This document shows positions 35,225 to 44,505 of a DNA stretch of 64,000 nt, piece by piece. The stretch is from the NCBI RefSeq assembly GCF_014873495.1, contig NZ_JADBGF010000001.1:6758001-6822000 (forward strand), written 5' to 3'. Position numbers and translations under genes: made by a program. Below the pieces are notes generated by a model. It was not told the DNA's origin, did not search any database, and saw only the letters and a program-made list of their open reading frames with translations. Origin of the DNA: Streptomyces stelliscabiei (GTDB taxonomy: Bacteria; Actinomycetota; Actinomycetes; Streptomycetales; Streptomycetaceae). How positions within the stretch are numbered: the stretch's first letter is position 1; each line of letters starts with the position of its first letter.

Positions 35225-37195
35225 TCAGAACAAGGCTGGCTGGTTCAGCGGCACGTTCTCTTCGGAGTCGGCCGGGGCTGGTACACGCCCGGAGCGCTCG
35301 TTCTGCAGGTCCCACAGTTCACGGAACAAGCCGTCACGCTGGGCCAGCAGCTCGTCGGGAGTGCCCTGCTGGATCACACGCCCCTTGTCCAATACAACGA
35401 CGCGGTCTGCGACGGTCACGTTGGTGAGCCTGTGGGTGACCAAGACGACTGCGCGGTCGGCGGCGAGGCGGCGCAGTCCGGTGAAGATGCGGTGCTCGGC
35501 CCTCGGGTCGAGGGCAGCCGTCGGCTCGTCCATGACGAGCAGTCCGGCCGGCCGATGGAACGCCCGGGCGAGCGCGATCCTCTGCCACTGCCCACCGGAC
35601 AGTTCCTGACCGCCCCACCACTCCTTGGCCAGCAGGGTGTTCAACCCGCTGCGCAACCCATCGACGACCTCGTCGGCACCTGCGGCACGCGCTGCGGCGA
35701 GCACCGCGTCGTCTCCTTCCTCGGTGGACTGGCCGAGGGTGATGTTCTCCCTCGCAGACAGAGGCCAGTTCGCGTAGGACTGCGGTACGACCGCGACACG
35801 GTTCCAGGCGGCATACGCGTCCAAGTCCCTGGTGTCGGTGCCGTCCCAGGAGACGGCTCCTTGATCAGGTAGGTACAGCGCTGAGAGGATCTTGCTAAGG
35901 GTGGTCTTGCCTGAGCCGTTCTCGCCGACCAGCGCGACGACTTCGCCTCGCCGGACCTCCAGGGACACGTCGTGGAGAGCAGGTCGGTCGGCGCTCGGGT
36001 ACTTGAAGGTGATGTTCTCGGCGCGGACGACCATGGGCGCGGTCGGCACCCGAGGGCCGCGGTCGATGCGGTGGCCGCCGGCTTCGTCGATGAAGTCCGC
36101 CCAGTCGTCCAAGTACATTCCCGTGCGGAAGAGTTGGGCTCCGTAGCCGACGATCCCGTCCAGTCCCGCGCTGACGCGGCCCAGCGCGAGGAAAGCGGTG
36201 CCGAGCGCGGCGACCGTGATCTGACCGGCGGACACCAACAACGCCAACGCCACCCACACGACCGCGTGGGCGAGACCTCCCGCGGCCCCACCCACAAGGG
36301 AGATCCTGGCAGAGCGCCAGCTGGCCTGGTCGGTCGTCGCGTCAATCCGCGACCCAGCCGTGCGGTACTTGTCGAGCAGGAACGGCGCCATGGTGCCCGA
36401 GCGGACCTGGTCGGCGGTCTGCTTGTCGACCATGTACCAGCGCAGCATGCCCAGTAGCCGCCGGTCCTTCGACGTGGCAAGCGAGGCGATGTAGCTGATA
36501 CGTGCTGCCCTCACGCTGGCCAGGCCCTTCGGCAGGGCCGCCGTGACGAGCAGAGGCAGAAGGATCGGGTGCACAGCGGTCAGAACGGACGCTGAGGCGA
36601 TCAGCGATGCCGATGCGGCGAGGATGTACTGGGCTTGGGTGAGAAGGTCCCTGGACACCTCCACTCCCCGGTCGGCCGCGTCCCAGCGGTCGTTGTATCC
36701 GGGGTTGTCGTACGCGGCCAGTTCCGCCTTCGTCGCCGCGTCCAGGAGCTTGAGTTCGGCCTCCCGGGCGATACGCGGGGCCAATCGGGCCGACAGCGCG
36801 GTGGAGGCAATACCCAGCAGGGCGCGCAGACCGATGGCACCCGACAGGACGACAAGGGAAGGTACGGCGGCGCGGAGCTGGTCGCCGCTGATGTGCTGCG
36901 AGGCGATCAGCGGCTTGATCACCCCGGTTGTGGCCATCAGCCCGAACGCCTCCAGCACGCCGGAGAGGAGCTGAACGCCGAGCAGCGCGATGACCGCGGT
37001 GCGGTCCACCTGCCAGCCCAATGCGAGGGAGCGGCGGATCAGCTGGGGCAGACGCTTGGCCATCGAGCGGGTCGTGATCGCGTTGGCAGCCTCGATGCGG
37101 CGATCGCCGGGGATGACGAACTTCAGTTCCTCGTCCGAGACCTCCGACTCGTCCGTCGGCGCGGTTGTCCCGGCGGGCTTTGGGATGGTTGTCAT
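35225..37195 (-). CDS. ABC transporter, fused membrane and ATPase domains
   Basis: 656-residue half-transporter of the exporter type, acting as a homodimer. Membrane segments include VIALLGVQLLSGVLEAFGLM, LVVLSGAIGLRALLGIAST and LAHAVVWVALALLVSAGQ. The ATPase domain has Walker A GENGSGKTT near 420, the LSGGQ signature near 528 and Walker B LLVMDEPTAALD near 550. No peptidase C39 domain is present. It ends the cluster II minus arm and is the probable exporter of its product or of the small peptide encoded just upstream. Confidence 0.9.
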   Translation of the reverse strand: MTTIPKPAGTTAPTDESEVSDEELKFVIPGDRRIEAANAITTRSMAKRLPQLIRRSLALGWQVDRTAVIALLGVQLLSGVLEAFGLMATTGVIKPLIASQHISGDQLRAAVPSLVVLSGAIGLRALLGIASTALSARLAPRIAREAELKLLDAATKAELAAYDNPGYNDRWDAADRGVEVSRDLLTQAQYILAASASLIASASVLTAVHPILLPLLVTAALPKGLASVRAARISYIASLATSKDRRLLGMLRWYMVDKQTADQVRSGTMAPFLLDKYRTAGSRIDATTDQASWRSARISLVGGAAGGLAHAVVWVALALLVSAGQITVAALGTAFLALGRVSAGLDGIVGYGAQLFRTGMYLDDWADFIDEAGGHRIDRGPRVPTAPMVVRAENITFKYPSADRPALHDVSLEVRRGEVVALVGENGSGKTTLSKILSALYLPDQGAVSWDGTDTRDLDAYAAWNRVAVVPQSYANWPLSARENITLGQSTEEGDDAVLAAARAAGADEVVDGLRSGLNTLLAKEWWGGQELSGGQWQRIALARAFHRPAGLLVMDEPTAALDPRAEHRIFTGLRRLAADRAVVLVTHRLTNVTVADRVVVLDKGRVIQQGTPDELLAQRDGLFRELWDLQNERSGRVPAPADSEENVPLNQPALF

Positions 37196-37311
37196 CAGCT
37201 CCAGCCCTCCATGGACTTGCGGTGCCCGACCAGGGGAGTACGGGATCCCAGCGCCGCACGCCGTTCGCGGATGAGTAACGGGTGCGGGCCGGTCACGGTT
37301 CGATGCGCCAA
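37195..37311 (-). CDS. Small peptide ORF coupled to the ABC exporter
   Basis: 38 residues from a TTG with AGGGGG six bases upstream; or 33 residues from an internal GTG. It ends in GHRKSMEGWS and its TGA overlaps the exporter ATG by ATGA. Third-position GC is about 80 percent, like a real gene. It contains a TTA leucine codon, which in Streptomyces requires the bldA tRNA. No Cys; Ser/Thr and basic residues are frequent. It could be a peptide precursor, a signal peptide or a small accessory of the transporter. Confidence 0.5.
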   Translation of the reverse strand: MAHRTVTGPHPLLIRERRAALGSRTPLVGHRKSMEGWS

Positions 37312-37397
37312 GACGTCCCCCTGTGTGGTGTAGGTGGTTGAGGTCGTCGCTCGTCGGTCGTTTCGTTCGGCACGGTCGGAAGCAGACGGATGGTCAC
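37293..37397 (-). CDS. Possible second small peptide ORF
   Basis: 34 residues from a GTG that overlaps the kinase stop by GTGA, with GGAGG six bases upstream. It begins MTIRLLPTVPNETTDERR and is Pro/Thr/Arg-rich, ending TSWRIEP. Codon bias is weaker (about 60 percent third-position GC) and it overlaps the longer form of the next small ORF, so it may not be translated. Confidence 0.25.
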   Translation of the reverse strand: MTIRLLPTVPNETTDERRPQPPTPHRGTSWRIEP

Positions 37398-38440
37398 GCC
37401 GTGCCTCCGCTCGCTCCGAGGGCGGTGAGCTCGTCTTCGAGGCCCTCAAGGTCACCGAGCAGGTGGCGGATTGCGATCTGGCGCTCACGCCAGTAGCGCT
37501 TCAGATCCGTCTCCGCCTCTCCGGGCAGGTCGAACTCGGCCGTGGTGGCCCCATAGAGGCTGGACAGCATGTACAGCAGGGCGATCCGAGCGGAGGCCCG
37601 CACTTCCCGAATCGGAAGGCTGGGGTGCTCCGAGCGGTAGGCCCTGGCCATGGCCAGGGCGCAAGCGGCCCACTCGGTGCTGGTCGCGACGGTGCGCGGG
37701 TCGAACGCCGCCCGCCCCAGCTCCCAGGCCGGCAGCGCGCCGGCGCAGCGGAAGTCGATTACACCGGTGACGGCATCGGCGAGGGTGATCAGATTGGTGC
37801 GGGTCAGGTCCGCGTGCAGCGCCTGTTCGACCAGCGTCTCGGGGAGATGAGCCCTCAACCGGGGGACGTGTGTGCGCAGGTCCTCACGCCGCTGGCCGAG
37901 GTCGACACGCAGTTCATCCAGATGGTCGTGGCCTTGGCGCCTGGCCCTGGCCATCACGGTGTCGCATCTCGCTACCGCGTCCTCGACGGGCTCGGTCCGC
38001 CAGCGGGTGTGCTGCACGCGCCTGGGCATCGGATACGCGGCGAGCGCACGGTGCATGCGCCCCATAACGACGCCGATGTGCTCGGCGAGCCGGATCGTCA
38101 TCGCCGACGAGGTCACCCGGCCGGGAGCCTCGTCGACAACGGCCCATGCGCTGCCTCCCGCGATGGTGACCAGGTTGTCGTCGGCATCGGGCCACACCCG
38201 TGGAACGGGAAGCCTCGCGGCCCGGCAGTACTCCGACATGTCCCACGCGTTGCGTGCCGCGTCCAGGTCGGCCATCGAGCGGTACTGCTTGACGAACAGC
38301 CGCACCCCGTCGTCCGTCAGGACTCGCCGGTTGATGGTGTCCGTGCCTATGTGCACCGGTTCGACGACATCAACGACCAGCCCGTACCTTTCCTCCAACA
38401 CTTCAGCGGCGAGCGTCTCGCCCCAGCCTGCTGCGTCCAT
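37394..38440 (-). CDS. Aminoglycoside-phosphotransferase-like kinase (second copy)
   Basis: 348 residues of the APH/choline-kinase superfamily. The catalytic loop is QALHADLTRTN (His209, Asp211, Asn216) and the metal Asp229 is in VTGVIDFRCAG. An N-terminal lobe (VRLFVKQYRSMADL) carries the ATP Lys. May phosphorylate the pathway's sugar or amino-alcohol intermediate, or protect the host by inactivating the product. Confidence 0.8.
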   Translation of the reverse strand: MDAAGWGETLAAEVLEERYGLVVDVVEPVHIGTDTINRRVLTDDGVRLFVKQYRSMADLDAARNAWDMSEYCRAARLPVPRVWPDADDNLVTIAGGSAWAVVDEAPGRVTSSAMTIRLAEHIGVVMGRMHRALAAYPMPRRVQHTRWRTEPVEDAVARCDTVMARARRQGHDHLDELRVDLGQRREDLRTHVPRLRAHLPETLVEQALHADLTRTNLITLADAVTGVIDFRCAGALPAWELGRAAFDPRTVATSTEWAACALAMARAYRSEHPSLPIREVRASARIALLYMLSSLYGATTAEFDLPGEAETDLKRYWRERQIAIRHLLGDLEGLEDELTALGASGGTA

Positions 38441-38504
38441 TCAGATCACCGACCGCCGTGCACAAGGAGACAGCGGTCCGTGCGAACCGTTCCCGAGAAG
38501 GTGT

Positions 38505-39398
38505 TCACGCACGCCACCCGCCCCACACGCTCTTGCCGATCTCCAGACGCAGGTTCTCCAGCATGGTGTGTGCCTCGTCGACCAGTCCGATGGCGCGCTG
38601 CCTGATCCCCCAGTCCAGGCAGTCCAGGGCATCCAGTGCCCCGTACGTCCGGCACGCGATCTGTTCCTCCTCGGTGAGTGGGCGGCCGTATCCCTGGTGG
38701 AAGGCGGCGTTGAGGTCGGGGCGGTTGCACAGGATCCGGTAGCGCAGTCGGCTCAGGTCACGGTAGGCGGCGGGCCGAAGTTCGGCGCGTTCGAAGTCGA
38801 TGACCCGCAGGCACTGCTCGGTCTCGTCCCACATCCAGTTCTTGGGCATGTAGTCGCCGTGTTGCGATACCGAAGGAAGGCGGGGAGGAGCCTCCCCGGC
38901 GAGCGTGCGCACCATCGCGACGTCGTGTTCCGGCGCGTTCCTCGCCGTACGGCCCAGCAGTCGGGCGACCGTCTCGTCCCAGGCCTCCTCGGTCACTTCC
39001 GGCATCGACTCGTCGGCCGCCGCGGTGTGGAACCGGGCGAGCAGTTCGCCGGCCTGCTCGTAGGCCGCCCGTTCCTGCTCGGCCGGCAGTCGCAGCGTGT
39101 CGAGGCCGCGTCCGGGCACGGCCGTGACCAGGACGGTGCGCGTCTGCGTGTCCGCGGAGACCAGCTCGGGGGCGCGGTCTGCGCCCAGGGCCACGGTCCA
39201 CTTCTCGTACGCGGTCACCTCGCGTCGGTGGAGCTTCGCGCCCGCGTGGCACTTCCCGAACCACCTTTGGCCGCCAGGCCCGTTGACCTCCCAAACGGAA
39301 GGCCGGATGTCTCCGGGCCGGCAATGCTCGGCGACCACCGCGTACGTGTCGGTCGCCGACTCCACCAGGTGGTGGAGCGCGCTGGGCATGTCGGTCAA
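38505..39398 (-). CDS. Aminoglycoside-phosphotransferase-like kinase (first copy)
   Basis: 297 residues from a TTG with GAAGGG seven bases upstream; ATG three codons later is the alternative. Catalytic loop SVSQHGDYMPKNWMW (His180, Asp182, Asn187) and metal site RVIDFERAEL (Asp201) are intact. The N-lobe is RWFGKCHAGAKLHRREVTAY. Only distantly like the next kinase, so the two probably have different substrates. Confidence 0.8.
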   Translation of the reverse strand: MTDMPSALHHLVESATDTYAVVAEHCRPGDIRPSVWEVNGPGGQRWFGKCHAGAKLHRREVTAYEKWTVALGADRAPELVSADTQTRTVLVTAVPGRGLDTLRLPAEQERAAYEQAGELLARFHTAAADESMPEVTEEAWDETVARLLGRTARNAPEHDVAMVRTLAGEAPPRLPSVSQHGDYMPKNWMWDETEQCLRVIDFERAELRPAAYRDLSRLRYRILCNRPDLNAAFHQGYGRPLTEEEQIACRTYGALDALDCLDWGIRQRAIGLVDEAHTMLENLRLEIGKSVWGGWRA

Positions 39399-39523
39399 CG
39401 GTGCGCCCTTCCGCTCGCCGGGCCGCCCGACCGCGCCACGACGAGTGACAGGTCGGACGCGCTCAGTGTCCTGTTGTGGGTGGGTAGCTTGCCAAGTGCC
39501 ACTGACAATGCGCTCTGAGCTGG

Positions 39524-40024
39524 TCATTTGCCTGCCCGGAGGCGAAGGACGGCGCCGGAGGCCATCTCGAGGAGGGACTCGCTCAGAACTCCGTACCTCC
39601 AGCCGAGCGTCACCAGGTGCGGGTCGTTTTCCGCCTCGACGCGCTGCCGCAACGCCCGTACTCGTCCCAGGGCTTCTTCGTGGCTGATGCGGGCGCGCAC
39701 CGCGTACTCCTTTGACGTCGCACCGATGGCGACCATCCGCCACGTCTCGATCTCCGCCTCCGAGAAGGCTCCCGGGAGGGTGGCCATCTCGGGGCGCCGG
39801 AGCTGCTCGGTGACAAAGCAGGCGTGGACGACTGCGGCCCGGCCACGGGTGCCGAACTTCTGTCCGCAGTGCTTCAACTGCACGTTGATCGTGCCAGCCG
39901 TGATCGTGAGGTCGGAGGCGATCGCGTCGGTGCTCTTGCCCTCCGCGACCTGGTGGACGATCCGGATCTGCGCTGGTGTCAGGTCGAGCGACGTCGGGGA
40001 CGGGCGCGCCGGTCGGGCACTCAC
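39524..40024 (-). CDS. LuxR-type regulator with two HTH units
   Basis: 166 residues, GTG start. The first HTH is LTPAQIRIVHQVAEGKSTDA with SDLTITAGTINVQLKHCGQK (about 14-65). A second, divergent unit is FSEAEIETWRMVAIGATSKE with ISHEEALGRVRALRQRVE. There is no receiver or ATPase domain, so it is a stand-alone DNA-binding protein. Sits inside the cluster II minus arm, 34 bases after the ligase gene. Confidence 0.75.
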   Translation of the reverse strand: MSARPARPSPTSLDLTPAQIRIVHQVAEGKSTDAIASDLTITAGTINVQLKHCGQKFGTRGRAAVVHACFVTEQLRRPEMATLPGAFSEAEIETWRMVAIGATSKEYAVRARISHEEALGRVRALRQRVEAENDPHLVTLGWRYGVLSESLLEMASGAVLRLRAGK

Positions 40025-40058
40025 GGGAGCTCTCGGTCCTTTCGGGGAGGAACGGCGG

Positions 40059-41483
40059 TCAGGCGCGGGCCAGCCACCGACGCCGCTCGGCGTCGGTGAC
40101 CAGGCTCCGCTCGTGCTCCAGTTCCAGTTGGGCAAGACGGGTGTAGTGCTCGACCACATCGGTTCCGAAGGCTTTCTGCGCGAGGGCGCTGTTCTGGAAG
40201 AGGACGAGGGCGTCGGCCAGGGTGGGCGGGACGGAGGTGCCGCCCACCCGGTAGGAGTTGCCCGTCTCCGCCGGACCGGGGGTGAGTTTCTGTTCGATGC
40301 CGTGGTCGATGGCCGCCAGGACCGCGGACAACGCCAGGTACGGGTTGGCATCCGCCCCCGGCACGCGGATCTCCAGATGGAGACCCTCGCCGTGGCCGAC
40401 GACGCGGACAGCACAGGTGCGGTTGTCGTAGCCCCAGCTGAACGTGGTTGGCGCGAACGAGCCAGGCGTGAACCGCTTGTAGGAGTTGGTGTTCGGGGCG
40501 TAGAGGGGGACCAGCTCCGGCAGGCCGGCGAGCAGGCCCGCGATGGCGTGCCGCCCTGTCTGGGACAGTCCACCGCCGGGCTCGTCGAGCTGGCTGATGG
40601 CCTTCGACCACAGCGACACGTGGAGGTGCAGACCGTTGGCACGGCCGGTTTCCGGGGCTGCCATGAAGGTGGGCGCCAGTCCGGTACGCGAGCCGAGGGT
40701 GCGCACCGCGTGCTTGAAGAGCAGGTGCCGGTCGCAGGCGGTGAGGGCAGGCCCGTACGGGAAGGTCACCTCGACCTGGCCGGGACCGGCCTCCGTCTTG
40801 ATCGCTTCCACAGGCATTCCGGCGCCCGCGAGCGCGCGCTGAAGGCGGCGGAAGAACCGGTCGGAGACCGGATCATGCTCGAGGGCGTAGTCCAGGTTCT
40901 CCGTGGCCACCGGCCGTAGGCCCTGATATCCGGCCTGCTCCGCTTCCCCGTATGTCCCCCTGTAGAGGACGAACTCGGTCTCGATCCCCGCCTTGGGGTG
41001 CAGCCCGTGCCTGGACAGCCGGGTCAGCTGCTGGTGGAGAACCTGGCGGGGCGCGATCTCGATGGGCGTTCCGTCGTGGGTCACGGCGTCGCCGAGCACG
41101 ACGGCGGTACGCGGATGCCACGGCACCACCCGCAGGGTCGACAGAGCCGGCTGCACGGACAGGTCCTGAAAGCCGGTCTCCCACGAACTCAGCGCGAAGC
41201 CGTCCGCCGGGCTCATGTCGACGTCAGTGGCCAGGACGTAGGCACACACCTCGGCGCCGTGGTGCGCGACGCGCTTGAGGAAGTGGTTCGCGTCGTAGCG
41301 CTTCCCCTTCAGCCTCCCCTGCATATCGGGGACGGCGAGCAGCACCGTGTCGATGGCACCCGCTTTGACGAGGTTGCGCAGGTCCGACAAGGAGAACGCC
41401 TTGTCGGGGCGCCCGCTCCGCTCGGGTCCGGAAGCGACAGCCAGACGCGCCACGGTGCTGTCGCCGCTCGTGGTGCCCGGCAT
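40059..41483 (-). CDS. Glutamine-synthetase-like ligase (gamma-glutamyl-amine type)
   Basis: 474 residues. Type I glutamine synthetase motifs are present: GIETEFVLYRG, QVEVTFPYGPAL, NGLHLHVSLW, YAPNTNSYKRF and RVPGADANPYLALSAVLAA. The missing adenylylation loop and the pairing with an APC permease resemble the PuuA/GlnA3/GlnA4 group, which joins glutamate to polyamines or ethanolamine. In this cluster it may glutamylate an imported amine or the pathway product. ATGA overlap with the permease gene. Confidence 0.85.
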   Translation of the reverse strand: MPGTTSGDSTVARLAVASGPERSGRPDKAFSLSDLRNLVKAGAIDTVLLAVPDMQGRLKGKRYDANHFLKRVAHHGAEVCAYVLATDVDMSPADGFALSSWETGFQDLSVQPALSTLRVVPWHPRTAVVLGDAVTHDGTPIEIAPRQVLHQQLTRLSRHGLHPKAGIETEFVLYRGTYGEAEQAGYQGLRPVATENLDYALEHDPVSDRFFRRLQRALAGAGMPVEAIKTEAGPGQVEVTFPYGPALTACDRHLLFKHAVRTLGSRTGLAPTFMAAPETGRANGLHLHVSLWSKAISQLDEPGGGLSQTGRHAIAGLLAGLPELVPLYAPNTNSYKRFTPGSFAPTTFSWGYDNRTCAVRVVGHGEGLHLEIRVPGADANPYLALSAVLAAIDHGIEQKLTPGPAETGNSYRVGGTSVPPTLADALVLFQNSALAQKAFGTDVVEHYTRLAQLELEHERSLVTDAERRRWLARA

Positions 41484-43015
41484 CAGACGACCTCGTCTTC
41501 GTACGCGCTCGTCGAGCGGTCGAAGTGCTGTGCCGGCACTTCGTACGAGCTGCCCTTCGCCCGCCACCACCCCCAGGCCAGGGCGAGGACCACGAGCAGA
41601 GCGACCGGCGCGTAGTTGAAGGTCTCCACCGACACGAAGCCGCCCTTGGCGGGGCGCGTCTGGGGCAGACAGAACAACACCGTCACGAACGCCACCCAGA
41701 GAACCGCGATCGTGCCCACGATCACGCCCCAGTTGCCGAGGTTCCACGGTCCGGGCCGGAACCGCCGGCGGTTCTTGACGCGCAGGAAGATCGGGATCGC
41801 GTAGGCCGGGGTGATGCCGACCACGTTGATGCTGGTGATCGCCGCGTAGGCGACCGGGCTGTACAGGCTCGGCAGGGCCAGCACAGCGGCGCACACCACG
41901 GAGAGCAGCACCGCCATGCGCGGGGTGCCGGTGCGACGGTCCACCCGTCGCCACAGGTGCGAGCCCGGCAGCGCCCCGTCACGCGAGAACGCGAAGACCA
42001 TCCGGCTGGCCGCGGCGGTCTCGGCGTTGCCACAGCACAACTGCGCGACGATGACGACCAGGAGCAGTGCCTTCGCCCCGGCCACTCCGAGCGCGTCCAG
42101 GAAGATCTGCGCCGGCGGCACTCCGGTCGCGGTGCCGACGGTGCCCGTGTAGTCCTGGATCGCGAAGGTGAGTCCCGCCAGCAGGACGAACCCGGCCAGC
42201 CACGACCAGCCTATGGAATGGATGATTCCGCGGGACGCGGACACCTGGGCGTCGGTGGTCTCCTCCGACAGGTGCGCGGAGGCGTCGTAACCGCAGAACG
42301 TGTACTGGGCCAGGAGCAGACCCAGCACGGCCACGTAGAGCGGGCTCGACCAGCCCGTCTTGTTGACGAACTCGCCGAACACGAAGTCGGCGGACCGGTG
42401 GTGGGAGGGCACGATCGCGAGCGCACCGACGATCACCGTGACGCCGGCGAGGTGCCACCAGACGCTGATGCTGTTGAGGATGCTGACCAGCCGGACCCCG
42501 AACAGGTTCAGGGTGAGATGCAGGGCGAGGATGCACAGGAAGATCGCCATGATCCTGCCCGGCGTCGGCTCGAACCCCCACTGCAGGTTGAACAGGGCGC
42601 CCGTGAAGAGCGCGGCCCCGTAGTCGATGCCGGCGATCGCGCCGAGCAGGCCCAGCAGGTTCAACCAGCCCGTGTACCAGCCCCACTTCCGCCCGCCGAG
42701 TTGCTCCGCCTGGTAGTACAGGGCTCCGGAGGTCGGGTAGGCGGAGGTCACCTCGGCGAGCGAGGCGCCGATGAACATGACCATGGCACCGACGACCAGC
42801 CAGCCCCACAGCATCACCGACGGGCCACCGGTGTTCAGGCCGAAGCCGTAGAGGGTCATGCAGCCGGACAGGACGCTGATGACGCTGAAGGAGATCGCGA
42901 AGTTCCCGAACGGCCCCATACGTCGGGTGAGCACGGGCTCGTAGCCCAGTTCGCGCAGGTAGGTGTCATCGGACTTCCGTGGTGTCGCGTGGCGGTTCGG
43001 ACTCAGACGGGACAT
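41483..43015 (-). CDS. APC-family amino acid or amine permease
   Basis: 510 residues with about twelve membrane segments. The APC start FGNFAISFSVISVLSGCMTLYGFGL and the conserved SAYPTSGALYYQAEQL are clear. Typical substrates are amino acids, GABA or polyamines. ATG has GGAGG 10 bases upstream. Its coupling to the ligase gene suggests uptake of that enzyme's amine substrate. Confidence 0.9.
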   Translation of the reverse strand: MSRLSPNRHATPRKSDDTYLRELGYEPVLTRRMGPFGNFAISFSVISVLSGCMTLYGFGLNTGGPSVMLWGWLVVGAMVMFIGASLAEVTSAYPTSGALYYQAEQLGGRKWGWYTGWLNLLGLLGAIAGIDYGAALFTGALFNLQWGFEPTPGRIMAIFLCILALHLTLNLFGVRLVSILNSISVWWHLAGVTVIVGALAIVPSHHRSADFVFGEFVNKTGWSSPLYVAVLGLLLAQYTFCGYDASAHLSEETTDAQVSASRGIIHSIGWSWLAGFVLLAGLTFAIQDYTGTVGTATGVPPAQIFLDALGVAGAKALLLVVIVAQLCCGNAETAAASRMVFAFSRDGALPGSHLWRRVDRRTGTPRMAVLLSVVCAAVLALPSLYSPVAYAAITSINVVGITPAYAIPIFLRVKNRRRFRPGPWNLGNWGVIVGTIAVLWVAFVTVLFCLPQTRPAKGGFVSVETFNYAPVALLVVLALAWGWWRAKGSSYEVPAQHFDRSTSAYEDEVV

Positions 43016-43094
43016 AGATCGGCCTCCAGGACTCGGAGAAGTGGGCAAACTAGACAGGTTCATGCCAATAGGTTGTTGTGGTGGCGGCTGTAGA

Positions 43095-44099
43095 TCACGG
43101 GTGCGGCCCGGCGCGTGGCCTACGGGTACGGGCATAGGAGAGGGACTCGGCACGCGCCCGAAGGAGCAGCGCCTCACCGGGATCCGGCCCAGCGGCTCCG
43201 TCATGCACCGATGCCCATGGCTCACGAGCCGCGTACGAGCCCATCGCCTCGAACACCTCGGCGGCCTCCAGGTATCGGTGTCCCGCCCACAACGCGTATG
43301 CGAGGAGGTGTAGATCGGCCACCGAACGGTGCCCGACGGATGCCTTGTGGAACCAGTCGTGGAAGGCGGTCAGTGTGTAGTCGAGCGTCGACTCCTGCGC
43401 CCACTGCCGCCGCCACAGCGGATCGGCGCGCGACTGTCGTCGCTGCTCGACCTGCGCGTACGCCGGCAGAAGCAGCAGCGGCGATCCGACCGGTCGCTGC
43501 GAGGCCACGGACCGGCCGAAGTCGAAGACCGCGGCCAGCGAGGCGCCTGACGGCCCCTCAAGACCGAGCATGCACTGTGTCACTCGGTGGTAGGCCTCGC
43601 GGTTGTACGGATCACGCTGGTTGACCTCATAGAGCAGTCCCCACGGGCCGCTCGGCAGCATCGGTTCGGCGGACGTCACGCGATGTTCGGGCCGCAGTTG
43701 GCGGGTGTCGACCTGGGCCAGGGCGACAAGACATACCCACGGCACGGGATCGTGGGGCGCACGACGGGCCGCCAGCAGCGCCGCACGCCGCGCTCGCATC
43801 TCGAACTCCAGGGTCTGCGGGTGGCGTTGGCGATGGGCACGCAACGCCCTCTCGACGGCGACACGTACAGCCATCAGCTGCGCGTCGTAGCTGTCGGGCT
43901 CCTCGGCGACCCACACGTCGACGACGTCCGACCGGGCGGCTGCCACGGCCAGCAGCTGGGTGCGGGCCGTGCGCAGTGCCCAGTGCGTACCCGTCTTCCA
44001 GAGCAGCTCCCGCGACTGCCTCCAGCGCCCCGCCTGCAGTTCGACCAAGGCCACACGAAGGTCGTCGTCGTGACCTGCCGGGTGGTAGACGAGACGCAT
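43095..44099 (-). CDS. Helical, TPR-like protein of unknown function
   Basis: 334 residues, mostly helical, with repeated amphipathic pairs (LVELQAGRWRQSRELLW, LLAYALWAGHRYLEAAEVFEAMG) like TPR units. No catalytic motif. Conserved-looking segments such as PWVCLVALAQVDTRQ and GLLYEVNQRDPYNREAYHR suggest a defined fold. It precedes the permease gene by 79 bases on the same strand and may be a scaffold or regulator. Confidence 0.65.
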   Translation of the reverse strand: MRLVYHPAGHDDDLRVALVELQAGRWRQSRELLWKTGTHWALRTARTQLLAVAAARSDVVDVWVAEEPDSYDAQLMAVRVAVERALRAHRQRHPQTLEFEMRARRAALLAARRAPHDPVPWVCLVALAQVDTRQLRPEHRVTSAEPMLPSGPWGLLYEVNQRDPYNREAYHRVTQCMLGLEGPSGASLAAVFDFGRSVASQRPVGSPLLLLPAYAQVEQRRQSRADPLWRRQWAQESTLDYTLTAFHDWFHKASVGHRSVADLHLLAYALWAGHRYLEAAEVFEAMGSYAAREPWASVHDGAAGPDPGEALLLRARAESLSYARTRRPRAGPHP

Positions 44100-44310
44100 C
44101 AGAGTCCCTCGGAGGGAACCGTGTGCCGTCGGCAAGCGGGGTCGGGCCAGTTCCTCAGCTGCGGGCGGACCGTGGGGGTTAACGTGCTCTGCGAGCTGGA
44201 CGGGAAGGTCATCGGGAGCCTCTGGCAGGTTGGAGGGAGGGCCGTGAAACGCATGAAGGCGGACCGTCGGCCGAGCGGGGGGATGGGCCTCGCACGCCGG
44301 TTTCAGCTCG

Positions 44311-44505
44311 CTAGAAACGGATCTGTCCGATCATGTCGGCGACGCCGGTCATGAACCGGTTGATGCTCGGGGCCATGGAAGTACTCGCCAGGAAGAACCC
44401 AAAGAGCACACAGACGATCGCGGGACCGGGTTTCACGGACTTGCTGCGAATCAAAACGACCACGACGATGCCGAGCAGCACCACGAAGGAGATACTCAGA
44501 GCCAT
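44311..44505 (-). CDS. Small membrane protein
   Basis: 64 residues with two membrane helices (SISFVVLLGIVVVVLI and GPAIVCVLFGFFLAST) joined by a basic loop (RSKSVKPG) and a short soluble tail. Coupled by ATGA to the preceding gene. Such proteins often accompany Streptomyces plasmid genes, but here it is the second gene of the cluster II minus arm. Confidence 0.7.
   Translation of the reverse strand: MALSISFVVLLGIVVVVLIRSKSVKPGPAIVCVLFGFFLASTSMAPSINRFMTGVADMIGQIRF

Noticed and set aside
38446-38508. 20-codon frame overlapping the first kinase stop by GTGA
   Set aside because: GTGA overlaps arise often by chance because many last codons end in G; the frame is too short and has no ribosome site.
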